64,000 nucleotides of DNA from Hymenobacter ginkgonis. GTDB lineage: Bacteria; Bacteroidota; Bacteroidia; Cytophagales; Hymenobacteraceae. The position numbers and the translations under genes were made by a program. Numbering within the stretch: position 1 is the stretch's first letter; each line of letters starts with the position of its first letter. The DNA lies in assembly GCF_009755225.1 (NCBI RefSeq), contig NZ_WQKZ01000002.1, forward strand, positions 992,001-1,056,000, read 5' to 3'. Below the pieces are notes generated by a model, which saw only the letters and a program-made list of their open reading frames with translations, searched no databases and was not told the DNA's origin. Shown piece after piece: positions 35,360-47,270 of the stretch.

Positions 35360-35917
35360 ATGGGTGAGTTGAAATGGTATGTGGTACGCTCGGTAAGCGG
35401 CCAAGAAAAGAAAGCCAAAACATATATGGAGACCGAAATCGGTCGGCACAACTTGCAGGAACTTCTTCCGCAAGTTTTGATTCCGATTGAGAAGGTCTTC
35501 GAAATGCGTAATGGTAAGAAGCGTGTTCGGGAGCGCAATCTGTATCCGGGCTACATCATTATCCATTCAGATTTGACGCACGGTGAGGTACAGAATATCA
35601 TTACTTCCACACCAGGCGTAATTGGTTTCTTGGGTGACAAGGAAACTAAAACAACTAACGCTAAGCCAGTTCCGCTTTCACTTAATGAAGTGAATCGCTT
35701 GCTTGGGGTAGTAGATGAAGCTGAGGAAAAATCGGCCGAAATCGAGACTCCTTTCACAGTGGGCGAGTTGGTAAAGGTTATCGATGGTCCGTTCAACGGT
35801 TTCAGCGGTAATGTCAACGAAGTATTTGAAGAGCGCAAGAAGCTCAACGTTATCGTGAAGATTTTCGGCCGTGCTCAGCCAGTTGAACTGAGCTACACGC
35901 AGGTAGAAAAAGAATAG
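35360..35917 (+). CDS. nusG: Transcription termination/antitermination factor NusG
   Basis: A 185-residue RNA polymerase elongation factor that links polymerase with Rho or the ribosome. The NGN domain starts WYVVRSVSGQEKKAKTYME (about 5-23), with VRERNLYPGYIII near 55-67 contacting the clamp. The C-terminal KOW domain has VKVIDGPFNGFSGNVNEV (about 138-155). It starts ten bases after secE and precedes the L11-L1 genes. Confidence 0.97.
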   Translation: MGELKWYVVRSVSGQEKKAKTYMETEIGRHNLQELLPQVLIPIEKVFEMRNGKKRVRERNLYPGYIIIHSDLTHGEVQNIITSTPGVIGFLGDKETKTTNAKPVPLSLNEVNRLLGVVDEAEEKSAEIETPFTVGELVKVIDGPFNGFSGNVNEVFEERKKLNVIVKIFGRAQPVELSYTQVEKE

Positions 35918-36035
35918 CTAATAATATACGTCGTCTGATATCCACTCCGATCAGGCGGGGCTTCCACTTTAGGAGTATTACTTGAACTGAGGTTTGCGCG
36001 AGTTACGTCACGCCAACCGCAGCTTTATCAACCAA

Positions 36036-36479
36036 ATGGCCAAAGAAATTAGAGGTTACCTGAAACTTCAGGTAAAGGGAGGCTCCGCAAACCCTGCGCC
36101 GCCGATTGGACCTGCGCTTGGTAGTAAAGGTTTGAATATCATGGAATTCTGCAAGCAGTTTAATGCGCGCACCCAAGATAAAGCTGGCCAAATCTGCCCC
36201 GTCCTGATTACGATGTACACCGATAAGTCTTTTGACTTTGTCATTAAGACTCCTCCGGTACCAGTTCTCCTTATGGATGCCGCCAAGTTGCAGAACGGTT
36301 CGAAAGAGCCTAACCGTAATAAAGTAGGTTCGGTAACGTGGGACCAGGTTCGTACCATCGCCGAAACCAAAATGCCCGACTTGAATGCTTTCAAAGTGGA
36401 GTCGGCCATGAAGCAAGTAGCCGGCACGGCTCGCAGCATGGGTATCACCGTGAAAGGCGATTCGCCTTTTGCTGAATAA
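36036..36479 (+). CDS. rplK: 50S ribosomal protein L11
   Basis: A 147-residue protein of the GTPase-associated centre, binding the 23S L11 region and the stringent factor site. It begins [20 protein letters not shown], and the RNA-binding C-domain has [23 protein letters not shown] 36036 matches the family start; an earlier in-frame ATG at 35994 would add 14 residues. It is separated by 118 bases from nusG. Confidence 0.97.
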   Translation: MAKEIRGYLKLQVKGGSANPAPPIGPALGSKGLNIMEFCKQFNARTQDKAGQICPVLITMYTDKSFDFVIKTPPVPVLLMDAAKLQNGSKEPNRNKVGSVTWDQVRTIAETKMPDLNAFKVESAMKQVAGTARSMGITVKGDSPFAE

Positions 36480-36485
36480 CTAACC

Positions 36486-36490
36486 GGAGG
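36486..36490 (+). promoter_or_regulatory. Shine-Dalgarno-like GGAGG before rplA
   Basis: A perfect GGAGG nine bases before the rplA ATG. Such sequences are rare in this window and in the phylum, and it stands out among the ribosomal genes here. Confidence 0.6.
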
Positions 36491-36499
36491 ATATACACA

Positions 36500-37198
36500 A
36501 TGGCAGCAATCAGCAAAAAGCGCAAGGAAGCCCTTGCCAAACACGACCTGACGCAGGTACGCAGCCTGCTCGAAGCCGCGCAAGTGGTGAAAGATATCAC
36601 TTACACCAAGTTCGACGCCTCGGTTGATATCGACGTCCGCCTCGGTGTAGACCCCCGCAAAGCCGACCAAATGGTACGCGGTGTAGCCACCTTGCCTCAT
36701 GGCACTGGCAAAACCGTTCGCGTGCTGGCTCTGGTTACTCCTGATAAGGAAGCTGAAGCTTTGGCAGCCGGTGCTGACTTCGTTGGTCTAGACGACTATA
36801 TCTCGAAAATCGAGAAAGGTTGGACTGACATCGACGTTATCATCACTATGCCTTCGGTAATGGCCAAAGTTGGTCGTCTGGGTCGTGTACTCGGCCCGCG
36901 TGGTCTGATGCCTAACCCGAAATCGGGTACGGTAACGACCGACGTTGCGAAGGCAGTGCAGGAAGTGAAAGCTGGTAAAATCGACTTCAAAGTTGACAAA
37001 ACCGGTATCATTCACTGTTCGGTAGGTAAAGTGTCGTTCGACCCCAACAAGTTGGCTGAGAACGCACTGGAAGTAATTCAGACGCTTGGTCGTTTGAAGC
37101 CTTCTTCGTCGAAAGGCACCTACATCCGTAGCATTACGCTCAGCAGCACCATGTCGCCGGCAGTGCCGGTTGACAGCACGGTTTCTTCCGCTAACTAA
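36500..37198 (+). CDS. rplA: 50S ribosomal protein L1
   Basis: A 232-residue protein of the mobile L1 stalk that helps release E-site tRNA. It starts [16 protein letters not shown] and has the RNA-binding [16 protein letters not shown] (about 130-145). In E. coli L1 represses translation of its own L11-L1 mRNA. It is unusual here for a clear GGAGG upstream. It follows rplK after 20 bases. Confidence 0.97.
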   Translation: MAAISKKRKEALAKHDLTQVRSLLEAAQVVKDITYTKFDASVDIDVRLGVDPRKADQMVRGVATLPHGTGKTVRVLALVTPDKEAEALAAGADFVGLDDYISKIEKGWTDIDVIITMPSVMAKVGRLGRVLGPRGLMPNPKSGTVTTDVAKAVQEVKAGKIDFKVDKTGIIHCSVGKVSFDPNKLAENALEVIQTLGRLKPSSSKGTYIRSITLSSTMSPAVPVDSTVSSAN

Positions 37199-37213
37199 TA
37201 ATATCAACCAACC

Positions 37214-37768
37214 ATGAATCGGGAAGAAAAACAAGCCCTCGTGGATGAGTTGAGCGAGAAGTTCCAGTCGCACAACGCATTCTATATTGCCGATGCCTCG
37301 GGCATGTCGGTAGCGAAAATTAATGACTTCCGTCGCCTCTGCTTCAACCGCGGCATGGAATTCAAGGTGTATAAAAACTCGTTCATCCGCAAAGCCCTCG
37401 ATACCCTCGGCGGTGACACCACGGAAATGGACGCAGCGCTGAAAGGTCAGTCGGGTGTACTATTCTCGAAAGAGAGTGGCAACGCTCCCGCTAAGTTGCT
37501 CAAGGACTTCTACAAAGCGCAGGCCTACGGCCGTGGCGTGACGCCGAAGCCCGCGCTGAAAGGTGCCTTCATTGACTCCAGCATCTACATCGGTGCTGAC
37601 CAGCTAGAAGGTCTCACCACCATCAAAGGCAAGCAGGAACTGCTCGGTGAACTCATCGGCCTGCTGCAATCGCCCGCCAAAAACGTTATCTCTGCTCTGT
37701 CGAGCGGCGGCAGCAAACTGGCTGGCATCCTCAAAACGCTTTCCGAAAAAGAAGAAGCTGCTGGCTAA
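37214..37768 (+). CDS. rplJ: 50S ribosomal protein L10
   Basis: A 184-residue base of the ribosomal stalk that holds L7/L12 dimers on its C-terminal helix. The N-terminal RNA-binding part starts NREEKQALVDELSEKFQ, and the tail ends ILKTLSEKEEAAG. In many bacteria L10 with L7/L12 represses its own mRNA. It lies 15 bases after rplA. Confidence 0.97.
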   Translation: MNREEKQALVDELSEKFQSHNAFYIADASGMSVAKINDFRRLCFNRGMEFKVYKNSFIRKALDTLGGDTTEMDAALKGQSGVLFSKESGNAPAKLLKDFYKAQAYGRGVTPKPALKGAFIDSSIYIGADQLEGLTTIKGKQELLGELIGLLQSPAKNVISALSSGGSKLAGILKTLSEKEEAAG

Positions 37769-37830
37769 CCGCTGCTCGTCCTTTTCAACTTTCAATTTTC
37801 AACACAACCTTTTTTTAATAATCTACAGAA

Positions 37831-38211
37831 ATGGCAGATTTGAAAGCCTTCGCTGAGCAGCTTGTTAGCCTCACCGTTAAAGAAGTAAATGAACTCGCAG
37901 GCATCCTGAAGGATGAGTACGGCATCGAGCCCGCTGCTGCTGCTGTTGTAGCTGGTCCCGCTGCTGGTGGTGGTGCTGCTGCTGAAGCTCCCGAAGAGAA
38001 GACTTCGTTCGACGTAATCCTCAAAGCTGCTGGTGGCCAGAAGCTGGCAGTAGTTAAACTGGTAAAAGACCTGACCGGTCTGGGCCTGAAAGAGGCTAAA
38101 GAACTGGTTGACGGTGCTCCCAAGCCCCTGAAAGAAGGCGTTACCAAAGATGAGGCCGAAGGCCTGAAGAAGCAGCTCGAAGAAGCTGGTGCTGAAGTAG
38201 AAGTTAAGTAG
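37831..38211 (+). CDS. rplL: 50S ribosomal protein L7/L12
   Basis: A 126-residue stalk protein recruiting translation GTPases. It has an N-terminal dimerisation region (about 1-35), an Ala/Gly hinge (about 38-52), and a C-terminal domain with [20 protein letters not shown] (about 71-90). It is followed by a 382-base structured gap before rpoB. Confidence 0.98.
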   Translation: MADLKAFAEQLVSLTVKEVNELAGILKDEYGIEPAAAAVVAGPAAGGGAAAEAPEEKTSFDVILKAAGGQKLAVVKLVKDLTGLGLKEAKELVDGAPKPLKEGVTKDEAEGLKKQLEEAGAEVEVK

Positions 38212-38245
38212 GTTCGCCTACGGGCTTGTTCCCGCATCGGATTAG

Positions 38246-38269
38246 GCCTGGCACTTAGCCAGGTCTTTT
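38246..38269 (+). terminator. Weak hairpin after rplL
   Basis: GCCTGGC and GCCAGGT arms with a five-base loop, then CTTTT. It is short enough to be a partial terminator, letting some polymerase pass to rpoB. Confidence 0.5.
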
Positions 38270-38379
38270 CCTGTTTGTAGATAATAAGTTGAGTTTTGCA
38301 ACTGAAAGCCGTTGCTTTTGGTTGTCTTGCGCTAGAAGTTTTCTTCTTCTGTCACCCCTGAATGGAGCGAAGTAAAATG

Positions 38380-38448
38380 AAGGACCTTATCACGTTAGAA
38401 GTCGCCAGAGTTTCGGACTCATTTGACAAGCAACGTGGTAAGGTCCTT
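38380..38448 (+). promoter_or_regulatory. Long stem-loop upstream of rpoB
   Basis: 17-base arms (38380-38396, 38432-38448) with one wobble pair and a 35-base loop. There is no T-run. It could be an RNase III-type processing site or a protein-binding control element. Confidence 0.6.
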
Positions 38449-38593
38449 TCCTGCGCTCATGATGTTGCGTTTGTCTGAAGGCTTTTACCGTAGGTGCAGG
38501 TGTGAAAGCAAATTTCCAGACTCGACCAGATAGCAAGGAGTTAACTCGCGTAACTAGAGTAGCTTACGTGTACATTTTTAAAAATCTTTTCAA

Positions 38594-41500
38594 TTGGCTA
38601 CACCGAAAGCACTAGAGGCCGCCGAAGTCAAGCACTTGACCGGCGCCAGTGAGCGAATCAATTTCGCCAAGATTAAGAAAGTTATTGAGTATCCGGACTT
38701 TCTGGACGTGCAAGTGCAGTCGTTCCAGGAGTTCTTTCAGCTCGAAACTGCCGCTGCGAGCCGCACGAACGAAGGTTTGTTCAAGGTGTTTGCCGAGAAC
38801 TTTCCGATATCGGACTCGCGCGAAAACTTCGTGCTGAACTTCATTGACTATCACGTTGACCCACCGAAATACACGGTGGATGAGTGCATCGATCGCGGTC
38901 TGACCTACGCAGTGCCGCTAAAAGCGAAGTTGCAGCTCATTTGCAACGATAAGGATAATGAGGACTTCCAGACTATTGAGCAGGAAGTTTTCTTGGGCAA
39001 CATTCCGTACATGACGGAAAAGGGCTCTTTCGTTATCAACGGTGCCGAGCGTGTTATCGTATCGCAACTGCACCGCTCGCCGGGCGTTTTCTTTGCCCAG
39101 AGCAAGCACACCAACGGTACGAAGCTGTATTCAGCCCGTATCATCCCGTTCAAAGGTTCGTGGATTGAGTTCGCCACGGACGTGAACAACGTAATGTACG
39201 CCTATATCGACCGGAAGAAGAAATTCCCGGTTACTACGCTGCTCCGCGCCATCGGTTATGGCACTGACAAGGACATCTTGGACTTGTTTGGTCTGAGCGA
39301 AGAGGTGAAGGCTGACAAGAAGAGCCTCAAGAAGGCCGTTGGCCGCAAGCTGGCCGCTCGGGTGCTCCGCACTTGGACGGAAGACTTCGTGGACGAGGAC
39401 ACCGGTGAGGTAGTTTCCATCGACCGGAACGAAGTACTCTTGGAGCGTGACTCGACAATCAACGAGGAAGATATTGACACCATCGTAGAAGCTGGTGCCA
39501 AGTCGGTTATTCTGCACAAGGAGAATGTAAACATTGCGGATTTCGCAATCATTTACAACACCTTGCAGAAGGACAATTCTAATTCGGAGAAAGAAGCCGT
39601 TGAGCAGATTTACCGTCAACTCCGTAACACGGAAGCTCCTGACGAAGAGACTGCTCGCGATATTATCCAGAAGCTGTTCTTCTCGGACAAGCGCTATGAC
39701 CTTGGTGAAGTAGGCCGCTACCGGATTAACAAGAAGCTTCAGATTGGTATGGAGCAGCAGTCACGGGTACTGACAAATCAGGATATCGTGCTGATTGTGA
39801 AATACCTGATTGGCTTGATTAACTCAAAGGCCATTGTCGATGACATTGACCACTTGAGCAATCGCCGCGTCCGCACTGTGGGCGAGCAGCTTTACGCCCA
39901 GTTCGGCGTAGGTCTGGCCCGCATGGCGCGTACCATCAAGGAGCGTATGAACGTGCGCGACAACGAGGACTTTAAGCCAGTTGACCTGATTAACGCCCGC
40001 ACACTTTCGAGTGTGATTAACTCATTCTTCGGTACCAACCAGCTGTCGCAGTTCATGGACCAGACTAACCCGCTGGCCGAAGTGACGCACAAGCGTCGCG
40101 TATCGGCACTCGGGCCAGGAGGTCTGTCGCGTGAGCGCGCTGGTTTCGAAGTACGTGACGTTCACTACACGCATTACGGTCGTCTTTGCACCATTGAAAC
40201 GCCGGAAGGTCCGAACATTGGTCTGATTTCGTCGCTTTGCGTACACGCTCGTGTGAACTCGATGGGATTCATCGAGACGCCCTACCGCCACGTGAAAGCA
40301 GGTACAGTAGATATGACTTCTAACGTGAAGTTTCTGACTGCTGAGGAAGAAGATACGCACCACATCGCGCAGGCTAACTCGTTGCTCAACAACGACGGCC
40401 AAATGACGCAGACACTGGTGAAGGGTCGCTTTGAAGGCGACTTCCCTGTTGTTGAGCCGGGCGAGTATACGTACATGGACGTAGCTCCGAACCAAATTGT
40501 ATCGGTAGCTGCTTCACTGATTCCGTTCTTGGAGCATGATGACGCCAACCGTGCGCTCATGGGCTCGAACATGCAACGTCAAGCAGTGCCGCTGCTCCGT
40601 CCTGAAGCTCCAATTGTAGGTACGGGTCTAGAAGGCCGCACGGCTATCGACTCGCGTTCGCTCATCATCGCTGAAGGCGAAGGTATAGTTGACTCGGTAG
40701 ATGCTAACCGCATCATTATCAAGTATGACTTGAGCGAAGACGACGTAGCCGTGAGCTTCGACGCTGAGCGTAAATCGTACAGCCTCATTAAGTTTCGTCG
40801 TACCAACCAAGATACTTGCCTCAACCTCACGCCGCTGGTGAAAAACGGAGAGCGGGTGACTAAAGGTCAAGTGCTTTGTGAAGGCTACGGCACGAACAAA
40901 GGTGAATTAGCCTTGGGCCGCAACATGCAGGTAGCCTTTATGCCTTGGCAGGGTTATAATTTCGAGGATGCCATTGTCATCTCGGAGCGCGTGGTGCGCG
41001 AGGACATCTTCACTTCAATTCACATCGAAGAGTTTGAGTTGGAAGTACGCGAGACTAAGCGTGGCGAAGAAGAGCTTACCTCGGAGATTCCGAACGTGAG
41101 TGAAGAAGCCGTGCGTAACCTCGACGACAATGGTATCATCCGTCTCGGCGCGGAGGTGAAGGAAGGTGATATCCTTATCGGTAAGATTACGCCGAAGGGC
41201 GAAACTGACCCTACTCCCGAGGAGAAATTACTTCGCGCCATCTTTGGTGACAAAGCCGGCGACGTGAAGGATGCCTCGCTCAAGGCGCCGCCCTCTTTAA
41301 ACGGAGTAGTTATCGGTACCAAACTTTTTTCGCGTCCTAAAAAGGATAAGAATCTTCGCGCTAAGTCGAAGAAAGAAGTGGAAGACCTGAAAGAAGGCTA
41401 CGCGCGTGAATTGCGTGGCGTGAAAGCAATTATGATTGATAAACTGGTGGGCTTGCTAGAAGGCAAGACGAGCCAGGGTATTAAGCACCGCTTTGGCGAC

Positions 41501-42502
41501 GACGTGCTAACAAAAGGTGTGAAGTTCAACCGGAAGAACATCAGCGAAGCGCTGTTTCCCGACAAGAACGCCTACCGTGACGAAAGTAACTATGCAGTGC
41601 CAGAAGAGGTTAACCTCTTCAAGGACTTGCAGCTGGACCATTGGACAGCCGATGCCCGCGTGAATGAGTTATTGCTGCGCTTAGTGAAAAACTATGCTAA
41701 GCGCCGTAACACTATCACGGCTCGCTTTAAACGTGAACGCTTCACACTGGAAGTAGGAGATGAATTGCCCGCCGGCATTGTGCAGCTAGCCAAAGTCTAT
41801 ATCGCTAAAAAGCGTAAGCTGAAAGTAGGTGATAAAATGGCTGGTCGCCACGGTAACAAGGGGGTAGTAGCTCGCATCGTGCGCGATGAGGATATGCCTT
41901 TCTTACCCGATGGTACGCCAATGGACATCGTACTAAACCCGCTCGGTGTACCAAGCCGAATGAACATTGGTCAGATTTATGAAACTGTACTTGGATGGGC
42001 TGGTCTGAAAATGGGTCGTACTTACGCGACGCCGATTTTCGACGGTGCTACTGAGGACGAAGTGGCTCATGAGCTAACCGAGGCTGGCCTGCCAGACTGG
42101 GGTAGGGCTTATCTCTACGACGGTTTGAGCGGCGACCGTTTCGACCAGCCAGTGACCGTAGGCGTGATTTACATGCTCAAACTGGGTCACTTGGTTGACG
42201 ACAAAATGCACGCTCGTTCCATCGGACCGTATTCGCTCATCACGCAGCAACCGCTGGGTGGTAAGGCCCAGTTCGGTGGCCAGCGCTTTGGCGAGATGGA
42301 AGTATGGGCGCTAGAGGCTTTTGGTGCTTCCAACGTGCTCCAGGAAATCCTGACTGTGAAGTCGGATGATGTAGTAGGCCGTGCCAAAGCGTACGAAGCT
42401 ATTGTAAAAGGTGATGTATTGCCCAAGCCGAATATCCCCGAGTCATTCAACGTGTTGATTCACGAGCTACGCGGTCTGGCGCTGGAAATCACGCTAGAGT
42501 AG
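38594..42502 (+). CDS. rpoB: RNA polymerase subunit beta
   Basis: A 1302-residue catalytic subunit. The frame begins with a TTG codon (38594) giving [15 protein letters not shown]; no ATG lies between it and the conserved [19 protein letters not shown], so TTG appears to be the true start. Rifampicin-region blocks [14 protein letters not shown] and [17 protein letters not shown] (about 484-514) are intact and look drug-sensitive at the usual residues. The C-terminal [20 protein letters not shown] is complete. A strong hairpin follows. Confidence 0.98.
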   Translation: MATPKALEAAEVKHLTGASERINFAKIKKVIEYPDFLDVQVQSFQEFFQLETAAASRTNEGLFKVFAENFPISDSRENFVLNFIDYHVDPPKYTVDECIDRGLTYAVPLKAKLQLICNDKDNEDFQTIEQEVFLGNIPYMTEKGSFVINGAERVIVSQLHRSPGVFFAQSKHTNGTKLYSARIIPFKGSWIEFATDVNNVMYAYIDRKKKFPVTTLLRAIGYGTDKDILDLFGLSEEVKADKKSLKKAVGRKLAARVLRTWTEDFVDEDTGEVVSIDRNEVLLERDSTINEEDIDTIVEAGAKSVILHKENVNIADFAIIYNTLQKDNSNSEKEAVEQIYRQLRNTEAPDEETARDIIQKLFFSDKRYDLGEVGRYRINKKLQIGMEQQSRVLTNQDIVLIVKYLIGLINSKAIVDDIDHLSNRRVRTVGEQLYAQFGVGLARMARTIKERMNVRDNEDFKPVDLINARTLSSVINSFFGTNQLSQFMDQTNPLAEVTHKRRVSALGPGGLSRERAGFEVRDVHYTHYGRLCTIETPEGPNIGLISSLCVHARVNSMGFIETPYRHVKAGTVDMTSNVKFLTAEEEDTHHIAQANSLLNNDGQMTQTLVKGRFEGDFPVVEPGEYTYMDVAPNQIVSVAASLIPFLEHDDANRALMGSNMQRQAVPLLRPEAPIVGTGLEGRTAIDSRSLIIAEGEGIVDSVDANRIIIKYDLSEDDVAVSFDAERKSYSLIKFRRTNQDTCLNLTPLVKNGERVTKGQVLCEGYGTNKGELALGRNMQVAFMPWQGYNFEDAIVISERVVREDIFTSIHIEEFELEVRETKRGEEELTSEIPNVSEEAVRNLDDNGIIRLGAEVKEGDILIGKITPKGETDPTPEEKLLRAIFGDKAGDVKDASLKAPPSLNGVVIGTKLFSRPKKDKNLRAKSKKEVEDLKEGYARELRGVKAIMIDKLVGLLEGKTSQGIKHRFGDDVLTKGVKFNRKNISEALFPDKNAYRDESNYAVPEEVNLFKDLQLDHWTADARVNELLLRLVKNYAKRRNTITARFKRERFTLEVGDELPAGIVQLAKVYIAKKRKLKVGDKMAGRHGNKGVVARIVRDEDMPFLPDGTPMDIVLNPLGVPSRMNIGQIYETVLGWAGLKMGRTYATPIFDGATEDEVAHELTEAGLPDWGRAYLYDGLSGDRFDQPVTVGVIYMLKLGHLVDDKMHARSIGPYSLITQQPLGGKAQFGGQRFGEMEVWALEAFGASNVLQEILTVKSDDVVGRAKAYEAIVKGDVLPKPNIPESFNVLIHELRGLALEITLE

Positions 42503-42510
42503 TAAATATG

Positions 42511-42557
42511 CTTGCTAAGAGTTGGTCGCTAATGCGGCCGACTCTTAGCAAGTTTTA
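42511..42557 (+). terminator. Terminator-like hairpin between rpoB and rpoC
   Basis: 19-base arms (42511-42529, 42534-42552; two G-T pairs) with a four-base loop, followed by TTTTAT. It would be called a terminator anywhere else; inside rpoBC it must be partial, conditional or a processing site. Confidence 0.75.
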
Positions 42558-42782
42558 TAAAGTTTAGTTGAAAAGGGGTTGGTACGAAACAGCTGTCCCG
42601 AGACAGGTCAGGGTAGTGAAGGAACCAGCCACTTATAGTTTATAGATGAATAGATAAGACCTGACGAGAATCTACTACGCGGCGTACCTGTCTGACCCGT
42701 AGAGCACTTTTCGTAGCGTCAAACTGTTAGAGAAGACTCTGGCAGTTCAAAGCCAAACAGCTAAAAGCTTAACACATACCTA

Positions 42783-45700
42783 ATGGCTTTCGCAAAAAAT
42801 AAGAAGTTAGTTCAAGACTTCTCCAAGGTTACTATTTCGCTAGCTTCGCCGGAAGGAATTCTAGAGCGTAGCACGGGCGAAGTAGTTAAGCCTGAAACGA
42901 TTAACTACCGTACGTACAAGCCCGAAATGGGTGGCTTGTTCTGCGAGCGGATTTTCGGTCCGGTAAAAGACTGGGAATGTCACTGTGGCAAATACAAGCG
43001 CATTCGCTACAAGGGCATTATCTGCGACCGTTGCGGTGTGGAGGTGACCGAGAAGAAAGTGCGTCGTGAGCGCATGGGTCACATTGAGCTGGTAGTGCCC
43101 GTAGCCCACATCTGGTATTTCAAGAGCCTGCCGAACAAAATCGGCTACCTGCTGGGCTTGCCCACCAAAAAGCTCGACCAGATTATTTACTACGAGCGCT
43201 ACGTAGTAGTGCAGCCCGGTGTGCAAGCCGAAGAAGGTGTACAGCAACTAGACTTCCTTACGGAGGACGAGTACTTGGACATCATCGACAAGCTACCCCG
43301 CGAAAATCAATTGCTGCCGAACGAAGACCCTCAGAAATTCATCGCTAAGATGGGTGCCGACGCGCTGCAGATGCTGCTCGAACGTATCAACCTTGATGAG
43401 TTGAGCTATTCGCTCCGCGACTCGGCGGCGCACGAAACTTCGCAGCAGCGTAAGGCTGAGGCTTTGAAGCGTCTACGCGTAGTGGAGGCTTTCCGTGATG
43501 CCGCTACCCGTGTGGAGAACCGCCCCGAGTGGATGGTAATCCGCATGGTGCCAGTTATCCCGCCGGAACTGCGCCCGCTGGTGCCGCTGGATGGTGGTCG
43601 CTTCGCGACTTCCGACTTGAACGACTTGTACCGTCGTGTTATCATCCGTAACAACCGCCTCAAGCGCCTGATTGAAATTAAGGCTCCTGAAGTGATTCTG
43701 CGGAACGAGAAGCGTATGCTGCAAGAGGCAGTTGATTCGCTCTTCGACAACTCGCGTAAGGTGAATGCTGTGCGTGCCGAAGGCAACCGTGCGTTGAAGT
43801 CGCTGTCCGATATGCTAAAAGGCAAGCAGGGCCGTTTTCGTCAGAATCTGCTCGGTAAGCGCGTTGACTACTCGGGTCGTTCTGTAATCGTTGTGGGTCC
43901 TGAGTTGAAGCTGCACGAGTGCGGCCTACCCAAGAACATGGCGGCTGAGCTGTTTAAGCCGTTCATTATCCGTAAGCTCATCGAGCGCGGTATTGTGAAA
44001 ACGGTGAAGTCGGCCAAGAAAATTGTGGACCGCAAGGATGCTGTAGTTTGGGATATTCTGGAGAACGTGCTGAAAGGCCACCCAGTATTGCTAAACCGGG
44101 CTCCAACGCTTCACCGCTTGGGTATCCAGGCGTTCCAACCGCGCCTCATTGAGGGTAAGGCTATCCAGTTGCACCCACTCGTTTGTACGGCATTTAATGC
44201 TGACTTTGACGGTGACCAGATGGCTGTGCACGTGCCCCTCGGACCGGCCGCTATCTTGGAAGCCTCTATGCTCATGTTGGCGTCGCACAACATCTTGAAC
44301 CCTGCCAACGGCGCGCCCATCGCGGTACCGTCGCAGGACATGGTTCTAGGTCTGTACTACGTAACCAAAGGCAAGCGCTCAACTGAAGGTGAAACCATTC
44401 AGGGCGAAGGCCGCGCTTTCTATTCGGACGAAGAAGTTGTTATCGCCATCAACGAAAAGCAGCTGTCGAAGCACGCCTATATCAAGGTGCGCACGATGGT
44501 TCGCGATGAGAATGACAACCTCGTTCAAAAAACCATCGAAACCGTAGCCGGCCGCGTGCTATTCAACCAACTCGTGCCAGCCGAAGTAGGTTTTGTAGAT
44601 GAACTGCTGACTAAGAAGAAGTTGCAGCAAATCATTTCGATGGTGTTCAAGCGTACGGGCATGGCTCGCACCGCTCAGTTCCTAGATGACATTAAGACTC
44701 TTGGGTTCCAGTCGGCCTACAAAGGCGGCTTGAGCATGGGTCTGGGCGATATCCAGATTCCGAAAGAGAAAGACATCCTTGTAAAGCAGGCCCAAGCTGA
44801 CGTAGCTGCCGTAATGCAGAACTACCAGATGGGTCTGATTACCAACAACGAGCGTTACAACCAGGTAATTGACATCTGGACGCGTATCAACTCGCAGATT
44901 ACGGAGACGCTGATGGGCCGCCTCGAAAAGGAGAACCAAGGCTTCAACTCCATCTACATGATGATGCACTCCGGGGCCCGCGGTTCACGTGAGCAGATTC
45001 GTCAGCTCGGCGGCATGCGTGGCCTGATGGCCAAGCCCCAGAAGTCGATGCAGGGCTCGGTAGGCGAGATTATTGAAAACCCGATTCTGTCTAACTTCAA
45101 AGAAGGTCTAGACGTAATCGAGTACTTTATCTCGACCCACGGTGCGCGTAAAGGTTTGGCTGACACAGCTATGAAGACGGCAGACGCTGGCTACCTAACC
45201 CGTCGTCTGGTAGACGTTTCGCAGGACGTTATCGTGAACGAGCCCGATTGCGGCACGCTACGCGGTACCGAAACCTTCGCGCTGAAAGACAACGAGGATA
45301 TCGTAGAGCCGCTGTCCGAACGTATCCTCGGCCGTACGGCTGTACATGATATCATTGACCCGCTGACCGACGAGCTGATTTTGGCCGCCGGTGAGCAAAT
45401 CACGGAGGAAATCACCCGCCGCATTGATGCTACTAGCATTGAGTCGGTGGAGATTCGCTCGGTACTGACTTGCGAAAGCAAGCGTGGTATTTGTGGCAAG
45501 TGCTACGGCCGCAACTTGGCTACCGGCCGTATGGTGCAGAAAGGTGAGGCCGTTGGCGTTATCGCTGCCCAGTCGATTGGTGAGCCCGGCACGCAGTTGA
45601 CGCTCCGCACGTTCCACGTAGGTGGTACGGCTTCTAACATTGCAGTAGAGGCTAACATCCGCGCTAAGTTTGCTGGTATTGTGGAGTTCGAAGATATTCG

Positions 45701-47138
45701 CACCGTAGCCGGTGTAAATTCGGAAGGCGCTGAAACCAACGTAGTGATGGGTCGTTCAGGCGAAGTGCGGATTGTGGAGAAAGGCACTGGTAAGGTGTTC
45801 ATTTCGAATCACGTTCCGTACGGCTCGTTCCTCTTGGCTAAAGAAGGCCAGGAAGTAGAGAAAGGCCAGGAGCTCGTTAACTGGGACCCGTACAATGCCG
45901 TTATTTTGGCCGAGTTCGATGGTATCATCCAATATGATGCCTTAACCGAAGGCGTTACTTACCGTGAGGAGACCGACGAACAGACGGGCTTCCGCGAGAA
46001 GGTAATTGTTGAATCGAAGGACAAAGCCCAGAACCCCTCGGTACTGTTGAACCCAGCTAAAGGCGCTGATGCTGATACCGCTCGGGCTTACAACATGCCG
46101 GTAGGCGCTCACTTGAACGTCGAAAACGGCACTAAAGTGAAAGCTGGTCACATCTTGGCAAAAATTCCACGTGCCGTAGGCAAAACCCGTGATATCACCG
46201 GTGGCCTACCCCGTGTAGTGGAGCTGTTCGAAGCGCGTAACCCCTCGAACCCGGCCGTTGTGTCGGAAATCGATGGCGTAGTAACCTACGGTACGGTGAA
46301 GCGTGGTAACCGCGAAATCTACGTGGAGTCGAAAGACGGTGTGAAGCGGAAGTACATGGTGCCGCTGTCGAAGTTTATCCTCGTGCAGGACAACGACTTC
46401 GTACGCGCTGGCGCTCCTCTCTCCGATGGTGCCATCACCCCGAACGACATTCTGAATATTCAGGGTCCGGGCGCGGTGCAAGAATACCTCGTGAATGAGA
46501 TTCAGGAAGTATACCGTTTGCAGGGTGTGAAAATCAACGACAAACACATTGAAGTTATCGTCCGCCAGATGATGCAGAAAGTGCTTGTAATGGACGCCGG
46601 CGATACCAGCTTCCTCGAGAATCAACTCGTGGACAAAGGCTCGCTGATGGAAGAGAACGACATCGTTATCGATATGAAAGTCGTGACCGATGCCGGCGAT
46701 TCTTCGGAGTTTCGTCCTGGTCAGATTATCTCTTCCCGCAAACTGCGCGATGAAAACTCGTCGCTCCGCCGCCGCGACCTCAAGCTTGCCGAAGTGCGCG
46801 ATGCGCAGCCTGCCGTTTCGCGGCCCACACTGCAAGGTATCACGCAGGCCTCGCTGGGTACTGCCTCGTTCATCTCGGCTGCTTCCTTCCAGGAGACGAC
46901 CAAGGTGCTGAGCGAAGCTGCTATCCGTGGCAAGGCCGACGAACTGCTGGGCTTGAAAGAGAACGTAATTGTCGGTCACCTTATCCCCGCCGGTACTGGC
47001 TTGCGCGAGTACCAGGGTATTGAGGTGTCTTCGAAAGAAGAGCAAGCCACTAAACTGGCCAACCAAGCTGCTGAGCAGGCTAGCATTCCCGCTAAGCGTC
47101 CGTCGCGCGCCAAACGCGAGACTACCGTTCAAGACTAA
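42783..47138 (+). CDS. rpoC: RNA polymerase subunit beta'
   Basis: A 1451-residue catalytic subunit. The N-terminal zinc ribbon has C66, C68, C81 and C84 (CHC ... CDRC). The active-site [12 protein letters not shown] is at about 472-483, with three metal-binding aspartates. A second zinc site [13 protein letters not shown] lies at about 897-909. The gene follows rpoB after 280 structured bases without a clear promoter, and ends at a strong terminator. Confidence 0.98.
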   Translation: MAFAKNKKLVQDFSKVTISLASPEGILERSTGEVVKPETINYRTYKPEMGGLFCERIFGPVKDWECHCGKYKRIRYKGIICDRCGVEVTEKKVRRERMGHIELVVPVAHIWYFKSLPNKIGYLLGLPTKKLDQIIYYERYVVVQPGVQAEEGVQQLDFLTEDEYLDIIDKLPRENQLLPNEDPQKFIAKMGADALQMLLERINLDELSYSLRDSAAHETSQQRKAEALKRLRVVEAFRDAATRVENRPEWMVIRMVPVIPPELRPLVPLDGGRFATSDLNDLYRRVIIRNNRLKRLIEIKAPEVILRNEKRMLQEAVDSLFDNSRKVNAVRAEGNRALKSLSDMLKGKQGRFRQNLLGKRVDYSGRSVIVVGPELKLHECGLPKNMAAELFKPFIIRKLIERGIVKTVKSAKKIVDRKDAVVWDILENVLKGHPVLLNRAPTLHRLGIQAFQPRLIEGKAIQLHPLVCTAFNADFDGDQMAVHVPLGPAAILEASMLMLASHNILNPANGAPIAVPSQDMVLGLYYVTKGKRSTEGETIQGEGRAFYSDEEVVIAINEKQLSKHAYIKVRTMVRDENDNLVQKTIETVAGRVLFNQLVPAEVGFVDELLTKKKLQQIISMVFKRTGMARTAQFLDDIKTLGFQSAYKGGLSMGLGDIQIPKEKDILVKQAQADVAAVMQNYQMGLITNNERYNQVIDIWTRINSQITETLMGRLEKENQGFNSIYMMMHSGARGSREQIRQLGGMRGLMAKPQKSMQGSVGEIIENPILSNFKEGLDVIEYFISTHGARKGLADTAMKTADAGYLTRRLVDVSQDVIVNEPDCGTLRGTETFALKDNEDIVEPLSERILGRTAVHDIIDPLTDELILAAGEQITEEITRRIDATSIESVEIRSVLTCESKRGICGKCYGRNLATGRMVQKGEAVGVIAAQSIGEPGTQLTLRTFHVGGTASNIAVEANIRAKFAGIVEFEDIRTVAGVNSEGAETNVVMGRSGEVRIVEKGTGKVFISNHVPYGSFLLAKEGQEVEKGQELVNWDPYNAVILAEFDGIIQYDALTEGVTYREETDEQTGFREKVIVESKDKAQNPSVLLNPAKGADADTARAYNMPVGAHLNVENGTKVKAGHILAKIPRAVGKTRDITGGLPRVVELFEARNPSNPAVVSEIDGVVTYGTVKRGNREIYVESKDGVKRKYMVPLSKFILVQDNDFVRAGAPLSDGAITPNDILNIQGPGAVQEYLVNEIQEVYRLQGVKINDKHIEVIVRQMMQKVLVMDAGDTSFLENQLVDKGSLMEENDIVIDMKVVTDAGDSSEFRPGQIISSRKLRDENSSLRRRDLKLAEVRDAQPAVSRPTLQGITQASLGTASFISAASFQETTKVLSEAAIRGKADELLGLKENVIVGHLIPAGTGLREYQGIEVSSKEEQATKLANQAAEQASIPAKRPSRAKRETTVQD

Positions 47139-47161
47139 CGATTGACGTAGGTTTGTAAATG

Positions 47162-47194
47162 AAAAGCCGACCAGTGAGAGCTGGTCGGCTTTTT
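47162..47194 (+). terminator. Terminator of the rpoBC operon
   Basis: AAAAGCCGACCAG pairs with CTGGTCGGCTTTT around a six-base loop, followed by TCGTTTT. Confidence 0.95.
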
Positions 47195-47270
47195 CGTTTT
47201 AAATGCCGTTGTTTGTGCTTCGCTATGCTAGTCCGAGAGACACAGTACATGACATTAATATATTGTCTTT

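Larger units (their letters stand above)
38212..38593. other. Structured rplL-rpoB intergenic region
   Basis: There is no gene. It holds a small hairpin just after rplL (38246-38269) and a long stem-loop (38380-38448). No clean TAnnTTTG promoter was seen, so rpoB is probably read from upstream with processing or attenuation here, comparable in place to the rplL-rpoB attenuator/RNase III region of E. coli. Confidence 0.6.

Noticed and set aside
46206..47132. 308-codon open frame antisense to the end of rpoC
   Set aside because: It is a shadow of rpoC codon bias; composition is unlike a real protein and no family is recognised.
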